Both the position numbers and the translations under genes were made by a program. A stretch of DNA of 64,000 nt from Icerya purchasi (Eukaryota > Arthropoda > Insecta > Hemiptera > Monophlebidae): NCBI GenBank assembly GCA_039619475.1, contig CM077115.1, positions 59,712,864-59,776,863 on the forward strand, in the 5' to 3' direction. This document shows, in pieces, positions 23,014 to 34,539 of the stretch. The notes under the pieces are model-generated. The model did no database searches, was not told where the DNA came from, and saw nothing but the letters and a program-made list of their open reading frames with translations. The stretch's first letter is position 1; each line of letters begins with the position of its first letter.

Positions 23014-24000
23014 CAGTGCCGGATTAAGCAAGCGCGGAGCCCGGAGCAAATTCTACCGAGGTGCCCTTAATCTACTGAGTTCTTAAGTATAAAGTGGTAA
23101 AACAATAATTCAATACTCAATATGTTTATTTGCTATCTATAGGTTACAAATTATGTTAGTGTTTAATATAGTAAAGTAGACTACAATAGACCCTGTTGGC
23201 CTTTGACAAGTACAAAAAGCCGAACTTGAGATTGCCTTGGCAATTTCGAATAATTTTGATAAGAAACTAACTTAATAACGATGAACTTTTATTATTTGTT
23301 AAACTTTTACAAAGTAACTTTTCTAGATTTAATGTGAGCGAATTTAGAGATAATACGATACGAATATCAATTTCTCTGAGATATTCATCAAAGAGAGATA
23401 ATTCAACGTTCTTGACTCATCGTGTTCCACCTTAATTCATTTTTTTACACTCCTCAATGTCAAAAATGAACGTTTGTCACTGACTAAAATGATCATGAGA
23501 GACAAATAAATGCGTTTCTAAATTGGGCAAACATGATTCCAATGAATTTTCCATTAGAAATTTATAATATTGAATTTCCAGAGCTTCGTTTTTTGAACTG
23601 TCAATCGCACTAGCCACGTCCGTTTTCAGTAGCTCGGCAAATTCGTTGTCTAGACTGGCCCACACATTATTTGCATAAGCACTGACCATAATTGGAGTTT
23701 TTTTCAAAACCTCTTCTGCTGTAATAAATTTTAACTGTCGAAATATCCCGAAAACACTACCAAGTTTTTGGTATGCTTTCATGCGAGCAGAGAGTATGCT
23801 ATCAACAATGACAACAAGCACCTAAATTTCAAACTATTTACCAAGGGCGAAATTTCTTCCAGGCTTTTTTTTATCAGAGCTGGCAGACTGATCACAGAAT
23901 TCTTGAGGTTGCAACATTCAAGAAGTGAATACATTCATTGAAAACACTTGCGTAAGTCTTTTTTTATTTTCTTTTAATTTTCTTTATCTTGCCCTTTGTT
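23014..24000 (-). mobile_element. hAT DNA transposon fragment (one terminal repeat + transposase C-terminus)
   Basis: CAGTGCCGGATTAAGC at 23014 is a typical hAT terminal sequence, next to GC-rich sequence with GGAGCCCGG. A degraded transposase C-terminus lies just inside it on the minus strand. The inverse terminal sequence (GCTTAATCCGGCACTG) is not found downstream, so the other end is lost or diverged. The upper limit of about 24000 is a guess. Confidence 0.7.
23290..23821 (-). pseudogene. hAT transposase C-terminal remnant (ZMYM1-like type)
   Basis: The open piece 23477-23821 reads KLGSVFGIFRQLKFITAEEV and SLESCLPNLETHLF, which match in style the region before the hAT dimerisation domain. 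Past the stop, another frame continues with RSFLTLRSVK and RTLNYLSLMNISE, the conserved ERSFS.LK and NL.LL.IE blocks of the hATC domain, down to about 23290. A stop and a shift make it non-functional. Confidence 0.7.
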
Positions 24001-24980
24001 TCCTTTAAATTAACCTTTCATTTATATCCACTAAGCAACCAAAACGCCCGGTTCTCTTTGCTTGCTTCAGTAAGAATACACTATTTTCCTTTAATTTTAC
24101 TCTTTCGAGAGCAACTGCATTACGATATCGAATAAATTATCCTGATCCGTTTGGGAATCCTACGATGAAAAATTGACGGAGAACTATTTTGATATTAAAT
24201 TCGGCAAATGTAACTTTTAATAATTTATCCGATAATATTTTTTTAACCGAGTTATAAAATTATCACCTGTTCACGACGCGATCGGCAAGCAGTTTAATTG
24301 GATTCAATTAAGAAAAAAATAAAAGAAAAATTATGTGAAACCATTTTATTTTTCAAAATTAAATTGAGATTTAAAAAGAAGAAAGTGCTTCGTTCTTCTC
24401 GGAAATTATTTCGCGAAAAGTTGAAAACAATTTTATTTTGAAATGACGAGATATAAGAAGAAAATAATTGAATAAAAGATGGAAAATGTCCAAAAAAGTT
24501 ATCGGAGAGAAAAACAAATTAACATTAAAAAAAAAACGTTCAGCAGAAAACCCGCCACTACCGCGCTGAAAGTTGTTAAAAAAATTATTAAAAACCATCT
24601 AGTTTGTTTTTAACTTCTTTAATGACTTTAACGGAGAAAAAAATTCAAAATGTTTCCAAAGTTTTCCGTGGCGCTAATTTCTTCAAACTAAACAATTTTA
24701 CATTATTCGGTATCGATGAATTTCAAATAAACTTCTCCTTGATTTTTTCTCAATTCCTCGTTTTATTCTGGTTCTGCGCTATCATTTCTACTCCGAAATT
24801 TAACTCTTTCTTGTATTTCCCGATTTTTCTTGATCCGTATTTTAGAAATCAACAAACATTATTCTCTCACGTTGTTGGCTCGAACACATTAATTTTTTAC
24901 CCGAAGCAACATTTACACCGTATCCGCTACGTTTTTTTCGCGAACCTAATGGCAGGTTCCCCGATTAATAAAAACTTTTT
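24001..24980. other. Unassigned AT-rich DNA
   Basis: Contains a 129-codon Phe/Asn-rich plus-strand ORF (24604-24993) with no recognisable motif. It is probably chance. Confidence 0.4.
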
Positions 24981-25396
24981 AATCACTCGTTAATGAATTC
25001 TTAAGTGGCTTTACAGATAACACAGGAGCCATTCTTTTAGAACCGCTACAAATCCAAACAAACGAATCAGAGGCCAGAAACAATGGAGCAAACACAAATT
25101 TCAAGCGTCCACCATCAAAACTTAAAAAACAAAAATTGCCTACTGATGAACTTCTAAAGCCCGCAGAAAACAACATCACCAATAAAGAATATCCATTATC
25201 TCTCACTGACCTTCATATCAGACTCGTTAGAGGTCGCAAATGCTTTGTACCTCCTTCAGCAAAAAACTTCCTCTTACATATCTATAACCGAATCTGGTCC
25301 GCTGGTTCTATCCCAGAGCCATGGAAGTTAGCAGTCGTTATTCCTATCCTGAAGCAAAATAAAGATTATCTTTTTCCACAAAACTACAGGCTATAA
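24981..25396 (+). pseudogene. LINE fragment: linker and start of reverse transcriptase
   Basis: Open from 24981 without an ATG until 25136. After a linker, SAKNFLLHIYNRIWSAGSIP, then PWKLAVVIPILKQNKD and QNYRL, correspond to the N-terminal RT motifs before SYRPIS of non-LTR elements. It stops at 25394-25396. The usual G.D.I.Y segment before SAKNF is missing, so there is an internal deletion. Clade not assigned. Confidence 0.72.
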
Positions 25397-28300
25397 TATC
25401 CCTCATAAGTGCCTTTGCAAAAACGCTTATTAGGAAATGATGAATGCAAAATCTTAACTAAATTCTTACGCTTCAATTTTAAAATATATAATGGGACGTT
25501 ATCGGAAGATAAACGCTGTTTCCATGTCTTTAGTGTTACGTTTTTATCTAACTTCTCTATTTCATGGTATCCAGTAAACTTTCAATAACTGAGCAGTCGT
25601 CTACAATTGGGCAATGTTCAGTCATTCTTAAAAATATTGTCATCTGCCCGATGCGTTACTTTCAGTGATCAAAGTACCATCGTTATCCTAGAGCAAAGCT
25701 TTAAAATAAAGAGTACGATTGGAGTCTTGACTACAAATTTTTTATAATCACCCGAGCGTGAATATCCGCCTTATTTTTCACACCAAGCCAGTGCTCAGGT
25801 TGCGCATTTCTTTTTAAACTAGCGACTTTAACAAATATTTTCTTTTTTGTTTGTTAGTTATACCGTTTTTCCAGGCAACTTATGCAAAATTTCCATAACT
25901 ATTAAGTTCTGTGTGAGTCGATCCTATTTATTACCCATTTTAAAACTAAAAAAAATTTTTTTTTTAGAAATTTAATACATGTTGTTGCCTTTATTAATAT
26001 TTTTCCTAAGTTTATTAAATTTTGTTGTGTCGTTTATGAGAAAACTGGTTTTTGTCGCATAAAGTATATTTTCTCTATTTACCTTGTCTAGATAGTGTAA
26101 TATTTCATCTTGAGTACATTTATTATTACCCTATTTGTATTATACTATTCTACTTTAAGGTGAAGATGTCTAGGTGATGTGCAGTTAATTCCGGTCGAAG
26201 TTAATAATCTTTAGCACACGTGTTGCTACCCCACGTGTAAGAATGGTATATTTTTAAAAGAATTGTAGCATATCTAAAAGAAGATGACAAAGAAAATATT
26301 AAATCTTTCTGTGGACTTGGGCTTACTAATTTCAAGTTTAATCAGTTTTTATAAAATATAGAAAGTAAATACTGCGGCATCCGTCGGTACACAAAAAAGG
26401 TGTAACCTAACATTAAACAGAGCATTTTGATGGGAAAATATCAGGATGTACTAAATGCCGCATTTTAATAATATTTCGTTAGTCAAACAAGCGTGTTTTG
26501 ATTATGTTGGGATATTTGGATGCACAGTTCTTTTCAACTAAAAATATAATAAGGTAAATGAAAAAATCCAGTCCACCGATTGGAGCATACGGAGTATTAT
26601 ATTTTAAAGATCTCAACAGTTTGAACAAATTCTGAAGATTCAGGTAATAAAATTTACCAAAAGATTAATTTTAAATTATATTAATTCGCGAAAAAAAAAA
26701 CAGCTTTAATTTCCAGATATATATGTTTAGAATATTCTTTTTATGCTATAACTATTAAAGATTATATTGAAAAGTATTTTTTTATTTACTTTCTTTTAAA
26801 ATAATATAATGTGGACGTTTCAGTTAGCTCTTTGTAAAAAATGAGTTTCACGTGCCTCCCCTACTGTATAGTATTAAATTGAACGCAACCATGTCCTGGT
26901 GTTCTTAAATCCTTTCCAATTCTAGCAAGTCTTGCTGAATGTGTCACTTCACAGACTTTACACTTAGGCTACCATTTCCTCACTAAACATCTTTTACTTA
27001 CATCCTCTACTTTTGTCTATTCTTGCTTTTCCATTTATAAGAACCGGCGTTTTACACTTAGAAAAACCCTTATTTTAATCTTTTCGTCTTAGCCGATTCT
27101 GCCCTTATGCAATCTTGTGTGATAATCCGTCATATTTTTTCTTCGATTTTATCGATTTTTGCTATCCTCCCAAAGTATTGTTTCCATCTTCGCTTTCCAA
27201 ATCCCTTCCCCAAATAGTAATTAAACAGGTATTCTACAGCATTATCAACCCCAATTTCCCTCTAATGTAACTATTTTCACTATTTCAATTCTTAACCCTT
27301 ATCGGAATCATTTCGCCTTCCTTCTTCCTATTCTAAGCTTTAGAAACGAATTCATAACTAGCCTACGTTTTACTGTTTTCCTTTTTTTCCAATTATTCGA
27401 TTATCCCGACTCCATAAATGATTTTGAAGTGATCTGCTTCTCCCTTGCTGATCGGTCTCCAGATTTTATCATTCTTACGCTTTCTTATCTACTTTCTTTC
27501 TGCTTTCATCCGTGCTGATTTGCTGAGGGTAATTCCTTTTGGTTCTTTTTTTTTAAAAATCCCATTTTCTAATCTCATGTCCCAGTATAAAAAAACAAAA
27601 AAAAATACAGATTTCAACACCAATTTGTTTCTTTCTATGCACAGGTTTGTCAGAAAAAATTATAAATTACATCTGACAAATGGCTAAATGGCTTAATAGT
27701 TAACTAAAGCCGGGCCATAAAAATAAAAAAAAAATAAAAAGTTGAAATGCATTTTCAAAACGCAAGTAATCACCATTAAAAACTTACCCCCTAAAGGAAA
27801 TAGAGTAAATATAAAGAAAAAATTAATGAAATTCAGCCGATAATAAACACTATCAAAAAAAAATTGATAAAACCGTTACTTATGTGACGCAAGAATGCTT
27901 CAAAGAAAAATATATAAAGTTCGTTTGTTAATCGAACAAAAGGAATACATCTTTCTAAATTATGAAAAAAAAAAAAAAAAACTGATAAAATATATAAATG
28001 TGTAGATAATTAATTACGAAATAGTAATTTAAAACTTAATTCTATCGAAATCATAATTCAATAAAAACTAAAATTCTGTTGCGAAAGTATTTTTAAAAAG
28101 TTAAACTAGAACAAAAAGCATGTTTTTTTCTTTTTTTGTTCTGATGTGCATTTTGTTAAAATAAGAATTCGAATTTAAGCCGTTTCTCAAAGAATTTGTA
28201 ATACTGTGTAATATAAAGGTCTTTAAAAAACCTTATGAAGGATCATGTTAGAAGCGTATTTTCGGACTGCTGTAATAGTTCAAAAAGTATTAGACTGCTA

Positions 28301-28700
28301 TAATAATAAGTTACATCCTGCACGTGCTTCCATGGAGTTCCAAATCATATTTTCATATTGATGCAATGACAGTGAAATAAATGCATCTTTTTAAAGCTAA
28401 GATTTAGAGCTGATTTTCTCCGTAATAGGGGATACAGTAATCTAGCACGTGTAGGCTATTTCTTAATTTTAAAAGTCACACATCTGATTTTTTTTTTTTT
28501 TAAGAAAAAAAAGAACAAAGAATAAATAAAATCGTGTATATCAATGTGTTTTGATCGTTTTTATGGACATTTTTATATTATATATAGATTTAACGTGCCG
28601 TATACAGCGACTCGGCTAAAGGTACGGTGGAGAGTTTTATCACAGTAAGGTTATGAGATTTGTCGCTTTGAGAAAGACGAAGAATCGAGAAATTATTTTT
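25397..28700. other. Unassigned, very AT-rich DNA
   Basis: No gene, RNA or transposon recognised. Several A/T runs. A purine-rich minus-strand stretch around 26950-27450 might be transposon debris, but I could not identify a motif. Confidence 0.4.
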
Positions 28701-28719
28701 TCATCATCACCGTGAAGCC

Positions 28720-29960
28720 CAGCAGGTAATGAAGGGAGTGAAAATTATGAGCGTATCGTTTAGTACTCCGGGCAGCCAATGAGGAGGTTTTGGACAGGAT
28801 CATTGCAGCGAAAACAATAAGGTGGTAAGTGCTTATTTTTAAGAGACACGAATGAGTAATTGAAGTGTATTACCAATGCGGACACGGTAGACAGCAGTTT
28901 ACAGTTTTCTCTTTGCGGTTAGATCTTACTGAGGTTAACCATGACTCTGAAAATCGTTTAATTTCTTTTTAGTTAGGGACCTCCAACCAAACATCGTAGA
29001 ATTTTTTATTTAGACGACTACTGATATGCTCCTCGAAATTTGTAGTCGGCATTGTGATATTAGGTACGGGGTTGAAGTATGTTGCTTTTTCGGCAGCTTG
29101 GTCCACTAATTCGTTGCTTGGAATACTACGACCCGAAGTCCATACGAAGATTATTTAATAGGCTGTATTTTGTAGTACAGAAATTATTTCCTTCGCTAGC
29201 GCTGTTTTTGAAATTTGAGCGAACTTTGTAGTTCTCCTAAAGAGTCGGTGCAAATTAAATTTTTGTCCGAAGAAACACTGAGGATGACCGTGAAAATAGC
29301 ATAAAGCTCGCCAGACAAAATGAAGTAGAGTGAAAGTACGAACTATATCAAACTGATCTGATACTATTGCGCAACCAGTTCGATTTTCTATTCTGGATCC
29401 ATCAGTGAACATGAGCTTATAATCTGGATACTTTAAAACAAGTTCCTGAAAGGCGCGAACATATCGGTGCAATAGTTTCTTATTTCTAGTAACGGCAGGT
29501 CAAATCGGATTGGAAGTATTGTCCAAAGCAGGAATGCTTGCTTTAGGTGGCGGTATAAATTTGGTTACGCTGTACTGAGTGGAGCAAATCCGATGTTTGG
29601 ACTGACAATGACAAATGCATATTTGTAAGCGAAGATCTGGAAACAGTGATGGCGCCGCCGTAGGTCAGAGAATAAGGAAAAGCTTTAACATGTGTATACA
29701 GAAGAGTTGTTTTCTTCGAAAAGAGAAGGGCTTTTCGCTGTATTCTATACAACATACTGACTATTGGCGAAGTATGAAGTATACCGAGAGAAATACGGAT
29801 GGCAGAATTTTGGATCATATTGTCTGTTCAAAATTCAATATCGAACGGAGCAATAAATTGCTGCGTCATAATCACACTTTAAACGAATTAAACGCAATAG
29901 ATGCTTTTTTTTTGCCTCGACTTTCGACCTTTGGCCAGTTTTAAATTGACATTTTATTTT
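28720..29960 (-). pseudogene. I-like LINE fragment: RT thumb, RNase H, C-terminal zinc motif
   Basis: On the minus strand, 29818-29543 reads IQNSAIRISLGILHTSPIVS, the post-palm motif of I-group LINEs. 29472-29155 reads KLMFTDGSRIENRTGCAIV, the first RNase H strand. Below 29160 the frame shifts and gives IIFVWTSGRSIPSNELVDQA, where the usual IPGHKGI has decayed, and finally LKNKHLPPYCFRCNDPVQNL near 28830, the terminal zinc-like motif. It is the closest relative here of the fragment at 45099-45792. Several frame changes; inactive. Confidence 0.78.
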
Positions 29961-30373
29961 TCCGTTGAGAGAACTTAGTCTGGTTATCGTTAGAGAGTTT
30001 TTATGGAAAGGACGAGAATTGTTTCCGTTGCATTGTTCCTTTGACAGCGTTATCGATACTCGGTATTCCTTTCTTTTCGTCAATTTCGTTATCGGGGTTC
30101 GGACAATCTTCAGCTTGATCACGTATTAAGAAAATTCGATGTTTTTAATCGTTACATTCGATGAGGAATGAATCAGGTAGCATATCTTTGTTAATCTCTA
30201 TATTAGCGTAAAATTGTCGACGCCGGGTAATAACCAAATATTTGATCATGCGGATTCAATCGTAGGAAGGACATATTAGATATCACGTTCAGTTTTAGAA
30301 TATTTTTGATATACTCCACGAGAATTTCCGGCAAAGGTACTATGTTCAGTTTCAGTTTCAATTTATTGTGTAC
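29961..30373. other. Unassigned DNA
   Basis: Moderately AT-rich with no recognised element. May include unaligned upstream LINE sequence. Confidence 0.35.
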
Positions 30374-30379
30374 GTTTAT

Positions 30380-30769
30380 CGTCGTCGCGATAGCCTAGTT
30401 GCTAGAGCGCTTGACTTCCGTTATGGCGGTCACGGGTTCGATCCCGAGCGACGACGAACTTATTACAAGAATTAAATAAAATAAATAATCGCTAGTAATC
30501 ATGTGGTGGCAATGGCAAACCACCACGTACAACATCATATGCTCGCTAAGTCAGTACACAGCAGATCCACACAGGACTACATTTGTATATCGATAAATCA
30601 AACGCTTACTATCAGTTCCGAATGTTTGCGTGTGTACACCGGCGTTGCATATAACAATTGCCTATACCAACGTCCGGCCCGGGCGACTGGCCGGTTGGTT
30701 CATTCACTTGTCGCATCTACTAAAAAATAGCAGACCCCGCTCGCGGGAAAATGCTCAAGAAAAAGAAGA
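30380..30769 (+). mobile_element. tRNA-derived SINE (family 2), unrelated to family 1
   Basis: The head at 30382-30454 folds like a tRNA: a perfect 7-bp acceptor stem TCGTCGC/GCGACGA, A box TAGCCTAGTTG and B box GGTTCGATCCC, both fitting the consensus. The T loop is one base short and the anticodon arm is degenerate, so it is not a working tRNA. The body holds a hairpin GTGGTGG...CCACCAC (about 30501-30524) and CCCGCTCGCGGG (about 30736-30747), and ends in an A/G-rich tail AAGAAAAAGAAGAG. GTTTAT flanks both sides (30374-30379, 30770-30775), a possible short target duplication. Confidence 0.82.
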
Positions 30770-30775
30770 GTTTAT

Positions 30776-31454
30776 AAATATAACATAATTAAGCAAATAT
30801 ATACCACAAATGCGCATAGCTACGCGAGCAATGGGATTATTATTATTTTTAAACTGTAGGTGTTGAATATAAATCTATTAATTACAAAGAAATACAATGG
30901 CCAACCGGGGTTTTACTTTTTTTTTAGTTCATTTGAAATGGTTGGATTTACGTGAGAAAGCACAATTTTTGCATCGAGCTGATTAGCCTTCCGCATTTGA
31001 TGAATTTCAATGTATTCGTCTGTCGGTTTTGGAGTTCGCAGTTTAATTCGATTTTTGCTTACCTTGGCAGCGGTAATAATATTTTGCGACCCTTCTACAT
31101 AATTACGATAAGATAATTGCGTATTTTGTAATTAAAGATGCAGTTGAAAACCAATCAGTGTTTATCGGTACGAGGGTAGGAGGTTAACAGGGTAATTTTA
31201 CCTCGAGTTTTGTAGCGTACGTAGATGGGTTATCAATATAGACACGTTGATTAAAGGGTGTTAAGGGGGTAGATATTGTGCGATGAACCGCGCTCGTCGA
31301 TTTAATAATATATACCCGACTATGACGGCAGGTAGAGTTTCTTTAGATTCAAAAGATAACAACAAAAAAATAAAAACTAGCACCTGCACAAAGTAGTTTT
31401 TAGAACACTCGACTTATCTATCAACAAAAATACATACAGCGAATATCGGTTACG
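30776..31454. other. Unassigned DNA
   Basis: No gene or element recognised. Confidence 0.35.
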
Positions 31455-31726
31455 ACCACATTGACGGGCATGTGTAATCCTGACCATATCTTCTTTGAAT
31501 GTCCATCCCTTTGTACTCCAATCTGTTATCACTCAAACAGGGACTCCTTATTGTGCCTCGTATATCTTATTGTTTCTGTCGATCTCCGTTGTTCCTATCC
31601 TCAGTTCTTTATCTTATCAATATTTGACACCGACTCTACATCTAACCGATCCTACTCCCTCGCGTCGTTTCTGGGCAAAGATCCTTTGTTGACATACCCG
31701 GGGGGAGGGGGAGCTAAAAAAAAAAC
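31455..31726 (+). mobile_element. Short 3' end of the 1-2566 LINE family
   Basis: The fragment opens in the terminal zinc-like motif of ORF2 (CNPDHIFFECPSLC, compare CDSDHVFFECSSLS at about 1600). It continues through diverged C-terminal and 3' UTR sequence and ends TTTGTTGACATACCCGGGG followed by a short poly(A) (31716-31725). It is strongly 5'-truncated. The 3' terminus aligns with that at about 2510-2566. Confidence 0.72.
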
Positions 31727-31842
31727 TAAAGTGGAACAAAGAATAACAATAATATATCAATTTCAATTTGTACAAATTTTACTTTTTCATAGACAAAATT
31801 ATCGTTTTTTTTTTCTTTGTTAAAACATGCAGAAACCGTTTG

Positions 31843-32715
31843 AAGCTTTTTTTGCCTAACATGGCGCGCCAGCGGCCTTGACCCAACAACATGATAAATT
31901 AAGAGACAGAACTAAATAGCCAGGCGGTCAAAAAAGGAAAAAACAAAGGACGGCAGCAACGGAATAACCGAAGGCAATGGGAAGGAAAGGACATAGGTAG
32001 CGTTAAAGGGAGTAGGAAGACCCAAAGTTAAAAGTTGGGCGTAAAGAAGGGAGCGTTCGTTAGAGAGTGCTGAACATTCGAAAAGGATATGATTTGAGTC
32101 ACAAATACAAGAAGGCTCAAAAACGTGAAGAGAGCAGAAAGGAGAAGGAGACAAAGCGAATCGAAAGCGAGAAGGGAGTAGAGAATGATTGATTCTGAGT
32201 CTAATTAAGGAAACAAGAGTGGAACGGCGACAGACAGGAATAGAATGAAACCAAGGCAGGAAATGAGGAACCGGTTGAAAAAGACAGTAGTATGAATAAT
32301 AATTAGAGAATAATGATGGATACATGTCCAGCCAAAGTCTGGAATGATTAGAGCGTGATAGAGAAAGAATGTCTGAAGAAGGGAAAGAGTCGAGGAAAGG
32401 ACCATTTCGGACGGCTGAGCGAGCTAAAGTCAGCTGAGTCATTGCCCTCTATATTGGAATGACTAGGAACCCATAGAAAGTCTATGAGAATGGAACGGAA
32501 CGAGAACAAAGACAAGACGAGACATCGAATACAGAGAATGATACCGTCAGAAGAATGAGGAGGAGAAATGACTTGAAGAACGCCTTTGGAATCGGAAACG
32601 ATCAGGAATTTGTGAACCCCACTTGTAAAGGATATAAAACGAATGGCTCGAAGAATTGAGATCGATTCGGCCGAGAAGATAGAGCAGAAAGAAGAAAGTC
32701 TGAATTCGAAGTTAA
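31843..32715 (-). mobile_element. 5'-truncated RNase H LINE copy, same family as 17362-17860
   Basis: Minus strand from about 32715: FRLSSFCSIFSAESISILRA, IVSDSKGVLQ and DFLWVPSHSNIEGNDSADF give the second half of RNase H. The frame shifts near 32430. Then 32442-31912 gives the C-terminal domain, with ICDSNHILFECSALSNERSL and a stop at 31912. A short 3' UTR ends GGCGCGCCATGTTAGGCAAAAAAA near 31845. It lies tail to tail with the copy at 31455-31726. The first RNase H strand is missing. Inactive. Confidence 0.8.
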
Positions 32716-32931
32716 ATAGTATACTGTCATAAACCATAATTTGATCATAAGAATCGATTTTTCCAATTTTTCACTACAACTTGTATAGTCGGTAGAAATT
32801 ATGCTATAGTTTTATGTAATTCATCCAGTTTCAACAATATTCTTTTCTATAACCGGTATATATCGTTACAACCAATTTTCATGACGCATTAAAAATATTA
32901 TTAGCCTTCATTTATGCTAATTTTTAACCGA

Positions 32932-33180
32932 CTTCAAAAAAGGAGGAGGTATTCAATTCGACTGTTTTTTTTTTTGTTTTTTTTTTATGTGTGTTACCAC
33001 AGAACTTTCTTCTAGGTGAACCGATTTTGATGATTCTTCTTTTATTTGAAAGGTGGTGTTTCTCATGTGATCCCATTTAAATTTGATCAAGATCTGACCG
33101 ATAGTTTTTGAGTTATCCTTAATAATGCGGGAGATTGAAGTTTTTTGCATGCTTTTCATTCATGATTTTTTTTTACCGTC
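32932..33180 (+). repeat. Widespread arthropod repeat beginning CCGACTTCAAAAAAGGAGGA
   Basis: CCGACTTCAAAAAAGGAGGA, then ATTCAATTCGACTG and GTGAACCGATTTTGATGATT, then a block with TTTGAGTTATC. I recognise this pattern from memory as a repeat common in many arthropod genomes, but I do not know its class with confidence. No coding capacity. ACCGACTTCAAGG also occurs inside both arms of the MITE at 33321. Confidence 0.55.
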
Positions 33181-33320
33181 GGATTAGATTTATTGACTTA
33201 AAATACTATAAATTTGCCAAATTACCATGGAAATGTAGCTTTTGATGTTTTTACCGTGGAAATATCTGTTCTTATTAAAATGTTTTAATTTAATTGAATA
33301 AAAATGCACTAAAAAGTAAA

Positions 33321-33751
33321 AAATAAAATGCTTTTTTACAAAAAATAAATACCGACTTCAAGGTTTATTATAAAAATTTAAAAATGCACTAAAAAGTAAA
33401 AAATAATTACTCCCGATAAAAAATATATATCAAAGTGATATAACTTAAGGCGATATCGTAATTCTTATACAACATTAATTTTTTGGAGTTGGCATCAAAT
33501 TCATATTAAAAGAATAATTAAAAACTGCATTAAATGTTCATTAAATTGTTCCTAGATATAGTAACATGAATTTAATTCCAACTCCAAAAAGTTAATGTTG
33601 TATAAGAATTACGATATCACCTTAAGTTATATCACTCTGATATATATATATTTTATCGGGAGTAATTATTTTTTACTTTTTAGTGCATTTTTAAATTTGT
33701 ATAATAAACCTTGAAGTCGGTATTTATTTTTTGTAAAAAAGCATTTTATTT
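33321..33751. mobile_element. 431-bp foldback MITE with long near-identical arms
   Basis: Left arm 33321-33503 and right arm 33568-33751 are reverse complements with only a handful of mismatches, separated by about 64 bases. Inner boundaries share TTTTTGGAGTTGG/CCAACTCCAAAAA; outer ends read TA-AAATGC and GCATTT-TA, consistent with insertion at TA. No ORF. Probably a Tc1/mariner-type non-autonomous element, by inference from the TA ends. Confidence 0.82.
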
Positions 33752-34454
33752 GTCAACAATACAATTAAGTGATCGCAAATTATAATTGCCTAGACCATGA
33801 TGCTTCGAATGAATAAATATAGAGTTCGAAAGCCTTGTCATTAGAACATTCATTACAATATTTATAATAGTAAACAAAAATATTTACGGAAATGAGAGCA
33901 AATTGGCAAAATTACATGTAATATAACGGAGGATAGTGTTATTTTTTTTTTAAAAAATACTAATTTTGAGAAACCATATTAGTTTTGACTAATAAAAATG
34001 TTTATGTTTATCTGATGAAGTTGAAGGAGATTACAGATTAAAAGTTTTTACTTAAAAATGCTCTGCTCGGTAGCACCTAAATAACTTCGCGACTAAAAGA
34101 ACGGTGGTGTACACCTTTCAGTTGTATATTTGTATCGATTAAATCTTTACTTTTTGAAATCCTCTGTGGTGTTTTAGTCCAGCCAAAGAGATTCTTCGTT
34201 AAAACCAGAAAAATTAATATCCAGTTCAACAGATACGGCTAGCATACCTCGGCCATTCCCTATAGGAGGCACGCATTTAAAAAAAATTAAGCGTAAGGAA
34301 TATTAAAAAATTCGTTGGTTTCTAACTGATACTTTAATAATCACTGTAAAACCGTAATTTCCTTTAAAACACCGATATTCTGATACTGCACTCCTTAGTA
34401 CAGTTAAGAATTTCCTTCGTGATCAATTGAAAAAAAAAAAAAAAAATGAACAAA
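33752..34454. other. Unassigned AT-rich DNA
   Basis: Nothing recognised apart from an A16 run at 34431-34446. Confidence 0.35.
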
Positions 34455-34457
34455 TAG

Positions 34458-34506
34458 TACCATACTCTTGATAGCGGATCCAGGATTGTTAAGATTTACA
34501 ATGAAT
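34458..34506 (-). repeat. Fragment of SINE family 1 (3' part)
   Basis: TACCATACTCTTGATAG, then AGGATTGTTAAGATTTACAA, follow the order of the plus-strand reading of the 17952-18226 SINE (CCATACCCTTGACAGG, GGGATTGTGAAG, TTCACAATG). Roughly 70% similar by eye. Confidence 0.45.
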
Positions 34507-34539
34507 TATCACTGCTCCTTCACAGCCAATAATTTAGAA

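Noticed and set aside
24604..24993. 129-codon Phe/Asn-rich ORF
   Set aside because: Composition simply reflects AT-rich DNA; no motif or signal peptide pattern that I trust.
30382..30454. A functional tRNA gene
   Set aside because: Acceptor stem and A/B boxes are good, but the T loop is one base short, the anticodon arm does not pair properly, and a SINE body follows directly.
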